In this document: piece after piece, positions 26,819 through 35,294 of the stretch
Layout of the letters: each line of letters begins with the position of its first letter
Numbering within the stretch: position 1 is the first letter of the stretch
NCBI GenBank assembly: GCA_902506225.1
Contig: LR733345.1
Location: 2,356,001 to 2,420,000 of the forward strand
Origin: Faucicola sp902506225
Lineage (GTDB): Bacteria > Pseudomonadota > Gammaproteobacteria > Pseudomonadales > Moraxellaceae
Reading direction: 5' to 3'
DNA: 64,000 nt
Notes under the pieces: generated by a model
What the model was told of the DNA's origin: nothing
Databases searched by the model: none
What the model saw: the letters and a program-made list of their open reading frames with translations, nothing else
Position numbers and translations under genes: made by a program

Positions 26819-28111
26819 TTATTGAATTATTGGCAACCAAATTGCCAACGCAACCAATGTAGCCACCAATACAGGCAAGGTTAAAATAATACCGACTTTA
26901 ATATAATACCCCCAACTCACCGTAATATTTTTACTGGCTAAAACGTGCAACCATAATAAGGTAGCGAGTGAGCCAATCGGGGTAATTTTCGTGCCTAAAT
27001 CACAGCCTATTACATTGGCGTAAACCATGGCTTGCTTTATCATGGGGTCATGTATAATCGCCTCATCGATCGCTAAAGCTTGGATTAGCACCGTTGGCAT
27101 ATTATTCATTACAGATGAAAGCCCTGCCGATAATAACCCTGTTCCTACTGTAGCTGTCATCATGCCATGATTAGCGAGTTGGCTTAACTCATGAGCTAAA
27201 TAATCGGTCAGCCCTGCATTTTTTAAACCATACACCACCAAATACATACCCAAAGAAAATATCACCACTTGCCACGGGGCATTTTTGACAATCGGTAGCA
27301 CCGTTATTTTTTTACCCATTTTCGCTACCACAAGCAACACCAACGCTCCAACCCCTGCAATGAAGCTAATGGGTACACCTATAGGCTCAAGCACAAAAAA
27401 ACCCAACAAAAGTAACGCCAACACCACCCAACCGATGATAAAGGTATTTTTATCCACGATAGCTGATTGTGAGTTTTCGATTAAATCCAACGCATAAACC
27501 GTAGGAATGTCTTTATGATAAAACCCATACAATACCAATAATGAGGTGACAACCGCTACCACGTTTACTGGTATCATCACTTTGGCATAATCGGTAAAAG
27601 GGATTTTAAAAAAGTCAGCCGACACAATATTTACCAAATTAGACACCACGAGCGGAATACTGGCGGTATCAGCGATAAATCCTGCTGTCATAATAAAAGC
27701 AAGGGTAGTCGCAGGGGAAAAGCGTAACGTGGTTAAAATCGCAATCACAATGGGTGTTAATATCAAAGCCACACCATCATTGGCAAACAATGCCGATACC
27801 ACCGCCCCAAGTAGCACAATAAACGCAAACAACCGATTACCGCTACCTTTTGCTAATCTTGCAACGTGCAAGGCGATATAGCGGAAAAAGCCTGCTTCAT
27901 CAAGTAACAGGCTAATGATGATAATAGCAATAAAGGCAAAGGTAGCATTCCAAACAATATTCCACACCACAGGAATATCGGCAACCGTTATTACCCCTAA
28001 TAGCAAAGCTATCCCAGTCCCGATACTGGCAGTCCAACCGATACCCAAGCCTTTAGGTTGCCATATTACAAATATCAAAGTCACTAGAAAAATGAGTAAT
28101 GCGGTAATCAT
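26819..28111 (-). CDS. arsB: Arsenite efflux pump
   Basis: 430 residues with about 12 membrane segments, the size and pattern of ArsB of the ion-transporter superfamily (FANDGVALILTPIVIAIL near residue 110; MNNMPTVLIQALAI; GCDLGTKITPIGSLATLLWL). Exports the arsenite made by ArsC. Divergent from arsR, which should repress it. Confidence 0.93.
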   Translation of the reverse strand: MITALLIFLVTLIFVIWQPKGLGIGWTASIGTGIALLLGVITVADIPVVWNIVWNATFAFIAIIIISLLLDEAGFFRYIALHVARLAKGSGNRLFAFIVLLGAVVSALFANDGVALILTPIVIAILTTLRFSPATTLAFIMTAGFIADTASIPLVVSNLVNIVSADFFKIPFTDYAKVMIPVNVVAVVTSLLVLYGFYHKDIPTVYALDLIENSQSAIVDKNTFIIGWVVLALLLLGFFVLEPIGVPISFIAGVGALVLLVVAKMGKKITVLPIVKNAPWQVVIFSLGMYLVVYGLKNAGLTDYLAHELSQLANHGMMTATVGTGLLSAGLSSVMNNMPTVLIQALAIDEAIIHDPMIKQAMVYANVIGCDLGTKITPIGSLATLLWLHVLASKNITVSWGYYIKVGIILTLPVLVATLVALAIWLPIIQ

Positions 28112-28178
28112 TGACTGCCTATAGAAACCTGTTAAAATTGAGCTATACTATAATCTATATATTCGGATATGTAAATAT

Positions 28179-28445
28179 ATGAATAAAACAGACTTTCTCA
28201 AGGCATTAAGCGACCCCACCAGATTAAAAATTGTGCAACTACTTAATCAGAAGCAAGCGTTATGCGTGTGTGATATCATCAGCGAGTTAGACCAACCACA
28301 GCCAACTATCTCACGGCATTTAAACCAATTAAAGCAAATCGGTATTTTAGAAAGTGAGCGTAAAGGCACTTGGATTTGGTATTCGATTAGTCAAGAGTTA
28401 CCAAGTTGGGGCAAAGCGGTAATTAGTGCATTGGAATTAAATTAA
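28179..28445 (+). CDS. arsR: ArsR/SmtB-family arsenite-responsive repressor
   Basis: 88-residue winged-helix repressor. The α3 metalloid-binding motif is present as ALCVCDI (Cys-Val-Cys), and the recognition helix is QPTISRHLNQLKQ. The 67-bp spacer to arsB contains the imperfect dyad ATATTCGGATAT, a candidate operator. The C-terminus is followed at once by IS481 debris but appears complete. Confidence 0.92.
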   Translation: MNKTDFLKALSDPTRLKIVQLLNQKQALCVCDIISELDQPQPTISRHLNQLKQIGILESERKGTWIWYSISQELPSWGKAVISALELN

Positions 28446-28454
28446 ATGTCTGAT

Positions 28455-28885
28455 TCATAGAGATCGTTTCAATTTGACCATCTCTAAATCCACTTTATAA
28501 TTAGCATTTTGAGTGCGTTCGTCCGATGGGTTATATTGATTTTGCACCTCATCAGAAAAAGGCGTTTCCTCGCTTAATTCAAAATACCTCTCCATGGGTG
28601 TTTTTCCCTTCAAAGCTGAATGTGGTCTTAGCCAATTATAGTAATGCTGCCATTCAGCCAATTGGTCCTGAAGGTTTTCGGACGTGATATCTACGGTTGC
28701 ATAGAATTCAGTTTTATCAGTCTTTTGAGAACGCTCAAATTTACCATTGAGATGTGGCGACCCTGATTTATTGGGTCTAAATTTGATGCCATACTCCATC
28801 ATTTTCTTTTGAACCTTTTCAGCAAATAATTCAAACCCACGATCGGTTTCTAAATAAGGCTTTGTCTGAGCTGTTTTATTTTAGG
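28455..28885 (-). pseudogene. IS481-family transposase, C-terminal fragment
   Basis: The frame is open from about 28885 (KTAQTKPYLETDRGFELFAE) to a stop at 28455. It includes GSPHLNGKFERSQKTDKTEF (the DDE glutamate region) and YYNWLRPHSALKGKTPMERY. The N-terminal HTH and first catalytic aspartate are missing. Confidence 0.8.
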
Positions 28886-29004
28886 GGAGAGTTACAAGTG
28901 GGGGTCAAAATCTACTTGCTCACAAATCAACCAAGGCACAAAATGGGCACAAAAAAAATTTCGCTCATTTTTATGTGCCCAAAATCAGAAAAGTGGTCAA
29001 ATTA

Positions 29005-29120
29005 TACCAAACCCAATAGTTAAAGTCTTGCTTGTGTAGGACGCATACGATGCACCGCTGGCTATATCTCGCCAAAAATGGTGCGTAAAACGCACCTTAT
29101 TATATTTTTTGGGTTTGGTA
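29005..29120. mobile_element. 116-bp MITE, copy 2 (inverted), TSD TTA
   Basis: Exact reverse complement of the element at 23869-23984, flanked by TTA on both sides. A minus-strand reading frame passes through it but has no independent support. It lies directly downstream of the tRNA-Val fragment terminator. Confidence 0.92.
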
Positions 29121-29169
29121 TTATTTACTTCGCAAAAACCACCCAAACCCTTGATATTACTGCAATAAA

Positions 29170-29198
29170 AAAGCCCCAATCAATCGACTGGGGCTTTT
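29170..29198 (-). terminator. Intrinsic terminator behind the tRNA-Val fragment
   Basis: On the minus strand: AAGCCCC, a 12-base loop, GGGGCTT, then a run of Ts. It is a classical Rho-independent terminator, positioned just 3' of the tRNA CCA end. Confidence 0.85.
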
Positions 29199-29204
29199 GG
29201 AATA

Positions 29205-29252
29205 TGGTAGGCATAATCTGACTCGAACAGACGACCCCCACCATGTCAAGGT
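29205..29252 (-). tRNA. tRNA-Val(GAC) 3' fragment (truncated, att-like)
   Basis: 48 nt on the minus strand cover the end of the anticodon stem, the loop TTGACAT (anticodon GAC), the 3' anticodon strand GGTGG, a variable loop, a well-formed T-arm (GTCTG-TTCGAGT-CAGAT), the 3' acceptor strand TATGCCT and an encoded ACCA. The D-arm and 5' acceptor strand are missing, so it cannot be functional. Such 3' remnants are left where tyrosine-recombinase elements integrate into tRNA genes. The intact gene should lie elsewhere. Confidence 0.82.
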
Positions 29253-29733
29253 TTGCCACGATTCGAATCTTATTTTATCTTAATGCACTTTAATATATAT
29301 TTTCTTTAATATCAATGATTAATAATACGTAATTCCTTTATCAATTTAAATGATTTAAAGTATACTAGAAATTTACGGGCACGAAAAAAATTCAAAAATT
29401 AGAATTTTTTTACCCCCCACCCTTTCAATTCATTTAAGAAAAATAACGTAATTCTCCAAAATTTTATTAAAATATATTAAATTATTTTTTAATTTAAAAT
29501 AAAATTAACGATAGTAATTGTTGCTCTCAATAATATATTCATGATTCTATCGAGAGTAATACCTTGCGGTGGAAATTTACCTTCATGGTAGTGGATAGCT
29601 TGGTCAAGATTAAGCATTGTGATTATGTTGTGAATCACTCTTTAAGAATTTTGATTGACAAAGAAAGTTATCACTTATGAATGATTGACAAAATAGCTTG
29701 TAAATCATATTGAGCGATTTTTGATTGACAAGG
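29253..29733. other. AT-rich spacer at island edge
   Basis: No gene. Very AT-rich, with three direct repeats of TGATTGACAA at 29652, 29682 and 29722, spaced 30 and 40 bp, just beyond the Fic stop codon. Could be recombinase arm sites or chance. Confidence 0.45.
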
Positions 29734-31326
29734 CTAGTTTTTAAAAGCTTTCGTAACTGCTTTAAATAGCTGTTGCCATAATGTATCATCTGCTAAAAAA
29801 GGCATTTCTTTCACCAGTTTTTGGCTTCGTTCACCCTGATTGTCCCTGATGCTACGGATGATTCTATCGGCATAATCATTTGGCATATCCATCAGCTCTT
29901 TTATCGCATCACGTGCGTGATTGTGTTGATACAAATAATGGCTTTCTTGATATAAATCATCTTGAATGACACGGGATACAAGCTTGGCTAAATACAGCAC
30001 GTGCGGCGTCAAATCCAAAAAACGCCAAATCGGCAATGCATTGTCAACATTACCCAAGTGCAAGTTAGACTTGATACCATCTTCAAAGATTTGCGTGGTC
30101 TCAAATTGATATTCACCGATCAATTGTGCCATTAGCGGCTTAGAGACGGTATCTAGTATTTTGTCATAATCACGGCGATGTTGTGTGCTGTCACTGATGG
30201 CAGATGAAATCGGCAAAATCATTGGTTCACTTAATATTCCATCTCGGTATAGTAAATCATTGACTAAAAACCGATGCACTCGGCCATTACCATCGGCTAA
30301 TGGATGAATATACACAAAGGCAAAACTTAACACCGCTGCTCGCATAATAGAAGGTTGCCCTTGCGTAACATCAAAAAAGCTCTGTAACCCTGCCAACATG
30401 TTGACAACTTGCTCAAAAGGCGGCGCAATGTAGTGGACTATTGGGGTAAAGGTGCGCTGCTCGATCTGTCCAATAAATACTGGAGACTTTCGAATTCCCA
30501 ATTGCGGTAATGCGGTCTTCTCCCCTAAAATCGCCTGTTGTAACTGCGTTAATTCACTATCGGTTATAGGTAGGTCGCCTTTTCCCGTCCGCTGAGCGAT
30601 CACTTGGGCAAAGCGCTCAATGCGTTTGGTCTGTTTACCCTCCCCTTCAATTATAAAACTGGCTTTACTTTCCCGTAAAGTTAACCATACTGCTGAGCGT
30701 AATAGTAAATCTTCACCAAATTCATGATTAAGCGACTGCAACATTTGTACGATATCAAGTTGTGCAGCTTGTTCAACTTGCGGGGTTTTTACCACCATTG
30801 GGCAAAAATCTGGCGTACCTGCCAAATTATTATTAATACGCCAACGACTATTTTTAGTGACTTTATCGGGCGATGCGGTGACTACCTTAGCATCATCTAG
30901 CGCATCAACATAGTTGCCACTAATATTGGCAGTAATGGTTAAAGTATTCCCCGTAAGCCATTCGTATAAAAAGCCTGCACGTCTAGCATATTGTCCGGTG
31001 GGCTCATTATTTATCCAGTCAACCAATAAAGAACTATCGATTTGTTGAAATAGTCGATACATTAGTTCATAGTGCGGAATTTCATGACGTAGATAAAATT
31101 GCAAATGAGCGATCACAGTGGCGGCTGGTTGTTTGCTAAACTGATAAACTTCTTCTCTAAAATCATCTTCTCGATGGCTTTCTCGGCGCCCCCCTAGACG
31201 GCTTACTAAATACAATGGGAATGCCAACTCAATGTTAAAATATTGAATAAGCCAGACTGCGCCAATTGGATTTTTGATCGAATGATACGATTCTTTAAGA
31301 AAACGCATAACTAACCATTGCAACAT
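29734..31326 (-). CDS. Fic-domain protein (AMPylase family)
   Basis: 530 residues. The Fic active-site motif HPLADGNGRVHR is at residues 341-352 with catalytic His341. Upstream, SFIIEG (residues 223-228) fits the inhibitory helix motif [S/T]xxxE[G/N], so this is probably a class II, self-inhibited Fic protein that transfers AMP (or another nucleotide part) to target hydroxyls. The Fic core is preceded by an unrecognised N-terminal region, and a winged-helix-like C-terminus is likely. An alternative start is Met7 (31308). It is divergent from a truncated XRE regulator. Confidence 0.88.
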   Translation of the reverse strand: MLQWLVMRFLKESYHSIKNPIGAVWLIQYFNIELAFPLYLVSRLGGRRESHREDDFREEVYQFSKQPAATVIAHLQFYLRHEIPHYELMYRLFQQIDSSLLVDWINNEPTGQYARRAGFLYEWLTGNTLTITANISGNYVDALDDAKVVTASPDKVTKNSRWRINNNLAGTPDFCPMVVKTPQVEQAAQLDIVQMLQSLNHEFGEDLLLRSAVWLTLRESKASFIIEGEGKQTKRIERFAQVIAQRTGKGDLPITDSELTQLQQAILGEKTALPQLGIRKSPVFIGQIEQRTFTPIVHYIAPPFEQVVNMLAGLQSFFDVTQGQPSIMRAAVLSFAFVYIHPLADGNGRVHRFLVNDLLYRDGILSEPMILPISSAISDSTQHRRDYDKILDTVSKPLMAQLIGEYQFETTQIFEDGIKSNLHLGNVDNALPIWRFLDLTPHVLYLAKLVSRVIQDDLYQESHYLYQHNHARDAIKELMDMPNDYADRIIRSIRDNQGERSQKLVKEMPFLADDTLWQQLFKAVTKAFKN

Positions 31327-31538
31327 AGTATTTATTTAAAAAGGATTGTGCATAAAATTAGTAATAAATGCAACAAAATAGATATTTCAAAAAATTATGC
31401 AACAAAATAATTTTATTTTTATATTTTGTATCGATTAAATTACAGGCATTTGTACTATTAATCCCTTCTTAATATTATTTTGCTTGCATGACGGTATACT
31501 CCTAAATATTGAAGCCTCCCATGCTCCCAGTTCATATA

Positions 31539-31601
31539 AATAATTCATAATTGAATGATTAAATGTTAAAATAGCCATTAAAATATCAAAAATGAATTAT
31601 T
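31539..31601. promoter_or_regulatory. Spaced inverted repeat upstream of XRE gene
   Basis: AATAATTCAT (31539-31548) and ATGAATTATT (31592-31601) are exact inverted copies in the Fic/XRE intergenic region, a plausible operator pair for the XRE protein. Confidence 0.4.
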
Positions 31602-31619
31602 AATGGATGCTACTTTAAT

Positions 31620-31800
31620 ATGCGATTTGACTTCTATACACCCTCAGAAATTAGTAAGTCACTGGGCAAACGCTTAAAACAGCAGCGTTTGTACCAGAAT
31701 CTGACGCAGGTTGAACTTGCCCAAAGGGCTGGCATTGGACTAAGTACCGTTTCTCGTATTGAGTCAGGAGAAGGAGGAACGCTCGATAACGTTATCCGCT
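31620..31800 (+). pseudogene. XRE/HipB-like regulator, C-terminally truncated
   Basis: About 60 residues hold a complete HTH (LTQVELAQRAGIGLSTVSRI) and the family ending GGTLDNVIR. Normal homologues continue with a short hydrophobic tail and are followed by hipA or a similar partner. Here the frame changes after DNVIR and runs on through unrelated sequence to 31901. It may still bind DNA. Its partner gene is lost, possibly by insertion of the element at 31874. Confidence 0.7.
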
Positions 31801-31873
31801 ATGGAGATTGCAAGAATTTTTGTGTAAACCGCAATAAACGACAGAAGTTTACACAAGGAAAAATACATGAAAG

Positions 31874-32258
31874 GGGGCAGCACAGAATTCGGATCATATA
31901 GGGCGGTAAGTACATTTGTTTAGTTTCTTACTCAATTTAGCACGATAAGAAAAACACATCATTCGAGCGACGTATGGAAAACAACTGTTTTCCATAAAGC
32001 TTTTACCAAAGATAACATCTCAAAATTCTAGCGGGTTTCAGACTATATTAACCTCATAAAAATCAAAATACAGAAAATTCTTTGAAAGATTATTTTTCAT
32101 AATTTCTTTACCAAAAGAATTATCTAATTTAGAGGAAGCATTTTTATATAGCAATTTGATTAATTTACGACAGTTAAATAGAAATCATTATAAAACAACA
32201 ATTTAAAAGAAAAAAATGTACTTACCGCCCTATATGATCCGAATTCTGTGCTGACCCC
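31874..32258. mobile_element. 385-bp non-autonomous element with about 43-bp terminal inverted repeats
   Basis: Left end GGGGCAGCACAGAATTCGG and right end (reverse complement) GGGGTCAGCACAGAATTCGG continue as inverted copies through ATCATATAGGGCGG and TAAGTACATTT. The interior is AT-rich and non-coding, with a palindrome ATGGAAAACAACTGTTTTCC near 31973. Related ends occur at 33124, 47704 and 58780. Confidence 0.8.
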
Positions 32259-32276
32259 TAGTTTGGGCTGAAATAG

Positions 32277-32486
32277 GTGGGATGGTCGGGGGCTTACATT
32301 GGATGTCGTTACGGAGCCTCTAATTTATCCTGCCACAGAATTTTTAACGCCCTCCATAATGGCGTTAAAACGCCACACGTACTAGAATATGGAAGAAATC
32401 CTCTACCGAACGAAACATTTAAACCTGCTAAACCAAAAAATGATCCAATACCTGCTAGACCTGATGAGATTCAATATCATAAGTAG
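32277..32486 (+). pseudogene. Tail of a displaced gene ahead of an immunity-like gene
   Basis: Short frame ending ...GRNPLPNETFKPAKPKNDP... and stop, 12 bp before the next start. Another frame is also open over its first half, so a frameshifted remnant is likely. Its abrupt beginning at the mobile-element end and its tight spacing to the next gene suggest the C-terminal end of a toxin or effector gene. Not identifiable by family. Confidence 0.4.
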
Positions 32487-32498
32487 TGAGTAAATTTA

Positions 32499-32951
32499 AT
32501 GGAAAACTTTATTAATCTGAAGTATAAAGAATGGGTTAATTCAGGAAAGTATCGACTAAACTCTTTGGAAGATTATATTAGTTTAGAAATTTATCCAGAA
32601 GATATAGAAATTTTTTCAACCGTCCTTCTACCTGAAACTTTCATTTTTGAGGATTACATTCTATTACGTCGACCTAATATGAATTTAGATGAACAAAAAT
32701 CTAACTTTTTGCACTGGTCAGATAAACTTAAATGTAAAAATGAAGCGCAGAAAATTTTTAATAATACTAATGTTTCAGATATTTTTTTAAATACATCTCA
32801 AAATAGTTCAGAGTCAACGTTATTAAATGTAGCAAGGCTTATTAAGTTCAATTGGGAAAATTTTTTAGTGAATAAATATCAACATATGCAATTTAATGTA
32901 GTTATCGGTGGGGAAAACTTTGACCCTTCGTTGACATTTTACCAAATTTGA
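32499..32951 (+). CDS. Hypothetical protein, possible immunity protein
   Basis: 150 residues, acidic, no signal peptide or membrane segment (MENFINLKYKEWVNSGKYRL at the start). I do not recognise the family. Size, low GC, isolation downstream of a truncated gene tail, and the similar pair 0.7 kb further on are typical of immunity genes of polymorphic toxin loci. The C-terminus ends exactly at a small mobile element and may be altered. Confidence 0.5.
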   Translation: MENFINLKYKEWVNSGKYRLNSLEDYISLEIYPEDIEIFSTVLLPETFIFEDYILLRRPNMNLDEQKSNFLHWSDKLKCKNEAQKIFNNTNVSDIFLNTSQNSSESTLLNVARLIKFNWENFLVNKYQHMQFNVVIGGENFDPSLTFYQI

Positions 32952-33124
32952 ATTCATTCGAATTCGGAGAGAAGTAGTACGCTAATAAATTTAGCAGAGT
33001 ATTTTTAAAAATTACAATTGTTGGATTGTCTAAAAAAGTCGTTTTATAGACATTTTGAAATGACTTAAAAATACTCGACAAAATTCCTTACCGCCCTATT
33101 TTTTCCGTTTTCTGTGCTAACCCC
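32951..33124. mobile_element. Small decayed inverted-repeat element
   Basis: The right end (reverse complement GGGGTTAGCACAGAAAACGG, then AAAAAATAGGGCGGTAAGG) is related to the 31874-32258 element. A diverged inverted counterpart (GAATTCGGAGAG...GTATTTTTAAAA) begins near 32960. It separates two toxin-tail/immunity-like pairs. Confidence 0.6.
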
Positions 33125-33202
33125 TTTTTAGGCGCTGATGGTAACTATTATAGGAATCCACAGCAGGATATTACTCACATATCTGTTAATATGGGAAAAT
33201 AA
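33125..33202 (+). pseudogene. C-terminal tail of a toxin-like protein
   Basis: Frame without a start, reading GADGNYYRNPQQDITHISVN then MGK-stop, directly adjoining the mobile-element end. One base later the next ATG follows. Such tyrosine/asparagine-rich endings next to an immunity gene are typical of C-terminal toxin modules. This is inference, and the toxin domain itself is gone. Confidence 0.5.
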
Positions 33203-33203
33203 T

Positions 33204-33605
33204 ATGAATAATTTAGAATATTTTAAACTTTTACCTGAAATTATGTCTTATGAAGATATTAACGAAGAGTTTCTTCGTTTTATAGAAAATTTATATCTTA
33301 TGAATAGTATGTCGGAGAATTTAGATATTTTGGTTGAATTGTCGAGTAGACAATGGAATACCTATAAATTAGCTCATAAAAGTATTCGAGATGTAATAAC
33401 TGAATATTTGACTAAGAATATAAATCTTAATAGTGACGAAGATATTGATTCTGCTATACGTATTTCTTTAGCGCTAGGACTCAAGGATGTTTATGATTTC
33501 ATTTTATCCAAAGTTGATAATATGTCCAATGATAATGTAGTTGAATTGTTAAAAGAATACCAGTCTGAGATTAAAGATATTTCTGACCCTTATTGTAGTA
33601 TCTAA
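33204..33605 (+). CDS. Hypothetical protein, candidate orphan immunity protein
   Basis: 133 residues from the ATG at 33204, which follows the toxin-tail stop by one base. The longer in-frame start at 33138 would overlap that tail and is rejected. All-helical, acidic protein (LLPEIMSYEDINEEFLRFIE; ISLALGLKDVYDFILSKVDN) reminiscent of helical-repeat immunity proteins. No family is assigned with certainty. Confidence 0.55.
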   Translation: MNNLEYFKLLPEIMSYEDINEEFLRFIENLYLMNSMSENLDILVELSSRQWNTYKLAHKSIRDVITEYLTKNINLNSDEDIDSAIRISLALGLKDVYDFILSKVDNMSNDNVVELLKEYQSEIKDISDPYCSI

Positions 33606-33703
33606 CTGATTAAAATATAGTTTTGAGACATATAACATCCCCCACTGTCAGAATAGTTGTCACCCCCACCTAAACAACCCAAATGGGGGAAAAGGAGACA
33701 ACC

Positions 33704-34198
33704 ATGGCACAATACAGTGCAGAACGCAAACAAGCCATACTGAACAAACTACTATCACCGAATCTAATGAGCATAGCAAAGCTTGCGAGAGACGAACACA
33801 TCGCCGAACAAACCCTGTATAATTGGCGCAATCGAGCCAAAAGCCAAGGGAAAGCCGTGCCGACCAACGATAAAACCAAAGAATTAACCCCTGAGACCAA
33901 GCTCACCATCATTATTGACACCGCTAGGCTTAACGAAACTGAGCTTGCCGAATACTGTCGCAGCAAAGGGCTCTACCCTGAACAAATCGCCCAATGGAAA
34001 ACACAGACCCTCACAGGCTTTAGCACAAGCGAACAACAAACCAGCCTAAATCGCAAACAGCAACAAGCCGACCAAAAACAAATCAAACAACTCAAACAAG
34101 AAATCAAACGCAAAGACAAAGCGCTTGCGGAGGCAGCCGCCATACTGATCTTGCGAAAAAAGCTCAATGCCCTATGGGGGGAAGACGAGGACGAATGA
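33704..34198 (+). CDS. IS3-family transposase OrfA
   Basis: 164 residues from the ATG preceded by AAGGAG. HTH at IAKLARDEHIAEQTLYNWR, C-terminal coiled coil with only the short QIKQLKQEIKRKDKALAEAA version, acidic GEDEDE tail. The stop overlaps the orfB start (ATGA). Confidence 0.88.
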   Translation: MAQYSAERKQAILNKLLSPNLMSIAKLARDEHIAEQTLYNWRNRAKSQGKAVPTNDKTKELTPETKLTIIIDTARLNETELAEYCRSKGLYPEQIAQWKTQTLTGFSTSEQQTSLNRKQQQADQKQIKQLKQEIKRKDKALAEAAAILILRKKLNALWGEDEDE

Positions 34199-35265
34199 CC
34201 ACTCTTGCACAGCGGCAACAACTAATCACCCTCATTGATCAAGCGACCAACGCAGGGGCAAGGCTTCACATCGCCTGTAGCGAGGTTAACATTAGTAAAC
34301 GCACCTATCGACGCTGGAAGGCTGACAAAGACAACACAGGGGATAAACGTCCCATCGCTGTTAGAGCTGCCCCGAGTAATAAACTAAGCGACATAGAACG
34401 CCAAGCCATACTTAATGCCTGCAATGAGCCCCGCTTTGCCAGTCTACCGCCGAGCCAAATCGTACCCACCCTACTTGATGAAGGCATTTACCATGCCTCA
34501 GAATCGAGCTTTTACCGTGTCCTAAGGCAACATAACCAACTCAAGCCTCGAGGACGTGCCAAAGCCCCTAATCCTTGTAAACCGCCAGAGACGTTTATTG
34601 CCACCAAGCCTTGCCAAGTGTTTTGTTGGGATATCACTTATTTACCAAGTACGGTACGTGGACAGTTTTATTATCTGTATATGATTGAGGATGTCTATAG
34701 CCGTGAGATTGTAGGTTTCGAGGTGTATGACAGGGAAGCGGGTGATTTAGCGGCTAAACTGCTAGAACGTACCCTGCTTAGCGAGAAAGCGATTGGTACA
34801 GGGGTGATACTGCATTCAGATAATGGGGCGCCGATGAAGTCGCAGACCCTGCGAATGAAAGCCTATGAGCTTGGGGTATTAACCTCTTATAGTCGTCCGC
34901 GGGTGAGTAATGATAATCCGTTTGCTGAGGCGCTGTTTCGTACTGTTAAGTATGCGCCAAGTTTCCCCGAGCATGGCTTTGATAGCCTTGATGCGGCTCG
35001 TGTATGGGTGAATGGCTTTGTGGGTTGGTATAACGCTGAGCATAAGCACAGTGGGTTAAATTTCGTGACGCCAAACGAGCGTCATACGCTTAAAGATGGC
35101 GATATTCTAGCAAGACGTGAGTCGGTGCTGGTGATGGCAAAGCAGGAAAATCCTGCTCGTTGGAATGGTAGAGCAGTGAGAAATTGTTCGCCTGTTCAGC
35201 CAACAGCGCTTAATCTTGTGCGTCTGTCTAGGCGGGTTATTCCCACTGAGGTTTTAGTCGCTTGA
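34195..35265 (+). CDS. IS3-family transposase OrfB (integrase domain)
   Basis: 356 residues. DDE core: CWDITYLPSTVRG, ILHSDNGAPMKS, NPFAEALFRTVKY. It appears intact. The overlap with orfA implies coupled translation or frameshifting to an OrfAB fusion. Confidence 0.9.
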   Translation: MTTLAQRQQLITLIDQATNAGARLHIACSEVNISKRTYRRWKADKDNTGDKRPIAVRAAPSNKLSDIERQAILNACNEPRFASLPPSQIVPTLLDEGIYHASESSFYRVLRQHNQLKPRGRAKAPNPCKPPETFIATKPCQVFCWDITYLPSTVRGQFYYLYMIEDVYSREIVGFEVYDREAGDLAAKLLERTLLSEKAIGTGVILHSDNGAPMKSQTLRMKAYELGVLTSYSRPRVSNDNPFAEALFRTVKYAPSFPEHGFDSLDAARVWVNGFVGWYNAEHKHSGLNFVTPNERHTLKDGDILARRESVLVMAKQENPARWNGRAVRNCSPVQPTALNLVRLSRRVIPTEVLVA

Positions 35266-35294
35266 TTTGTATATGGGTGACAACTACCTTGACA

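Larger units (their letters stand above)
33646..35294 (+). mobile_element. Complete IS3-family element, copy 2
   Basis: About 1649 bp, ends TGTCAGAATAGTTGTCACCC and (inverted) TGTCAAGGTAGTTGTCACCC. Same element type as 8471-10143 but diverged in many codons, so not a recent duplicate. Its right end interrupts an IS982 transposase gene. Confidence 0.85.

Noticed and set aside
28997..29179. A 60-residue reading frame across MITE copy 2.
   Set aside because: It follows the MITE sequence and the tRNA terminator. The same peptide would arise wherever the MITE inserts, so it is an artefact.
29652..29732. Three TGATTGACAA repeats considered as a CRISPR-like or iteron array.
   Set aside because: Only about 10 bp each, unequal spacing (30 and 40 bp), no repeat symmetry. 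Noted only as possible recombinase sites.
33646..35294. Composite transposon formed by the two IS3 copies (8.5 and 33.6 kb).
   Set aside because: The copies are diverged from each other, 23 kb apart, and enclose core-type metabolic genes. No shared target duplication.
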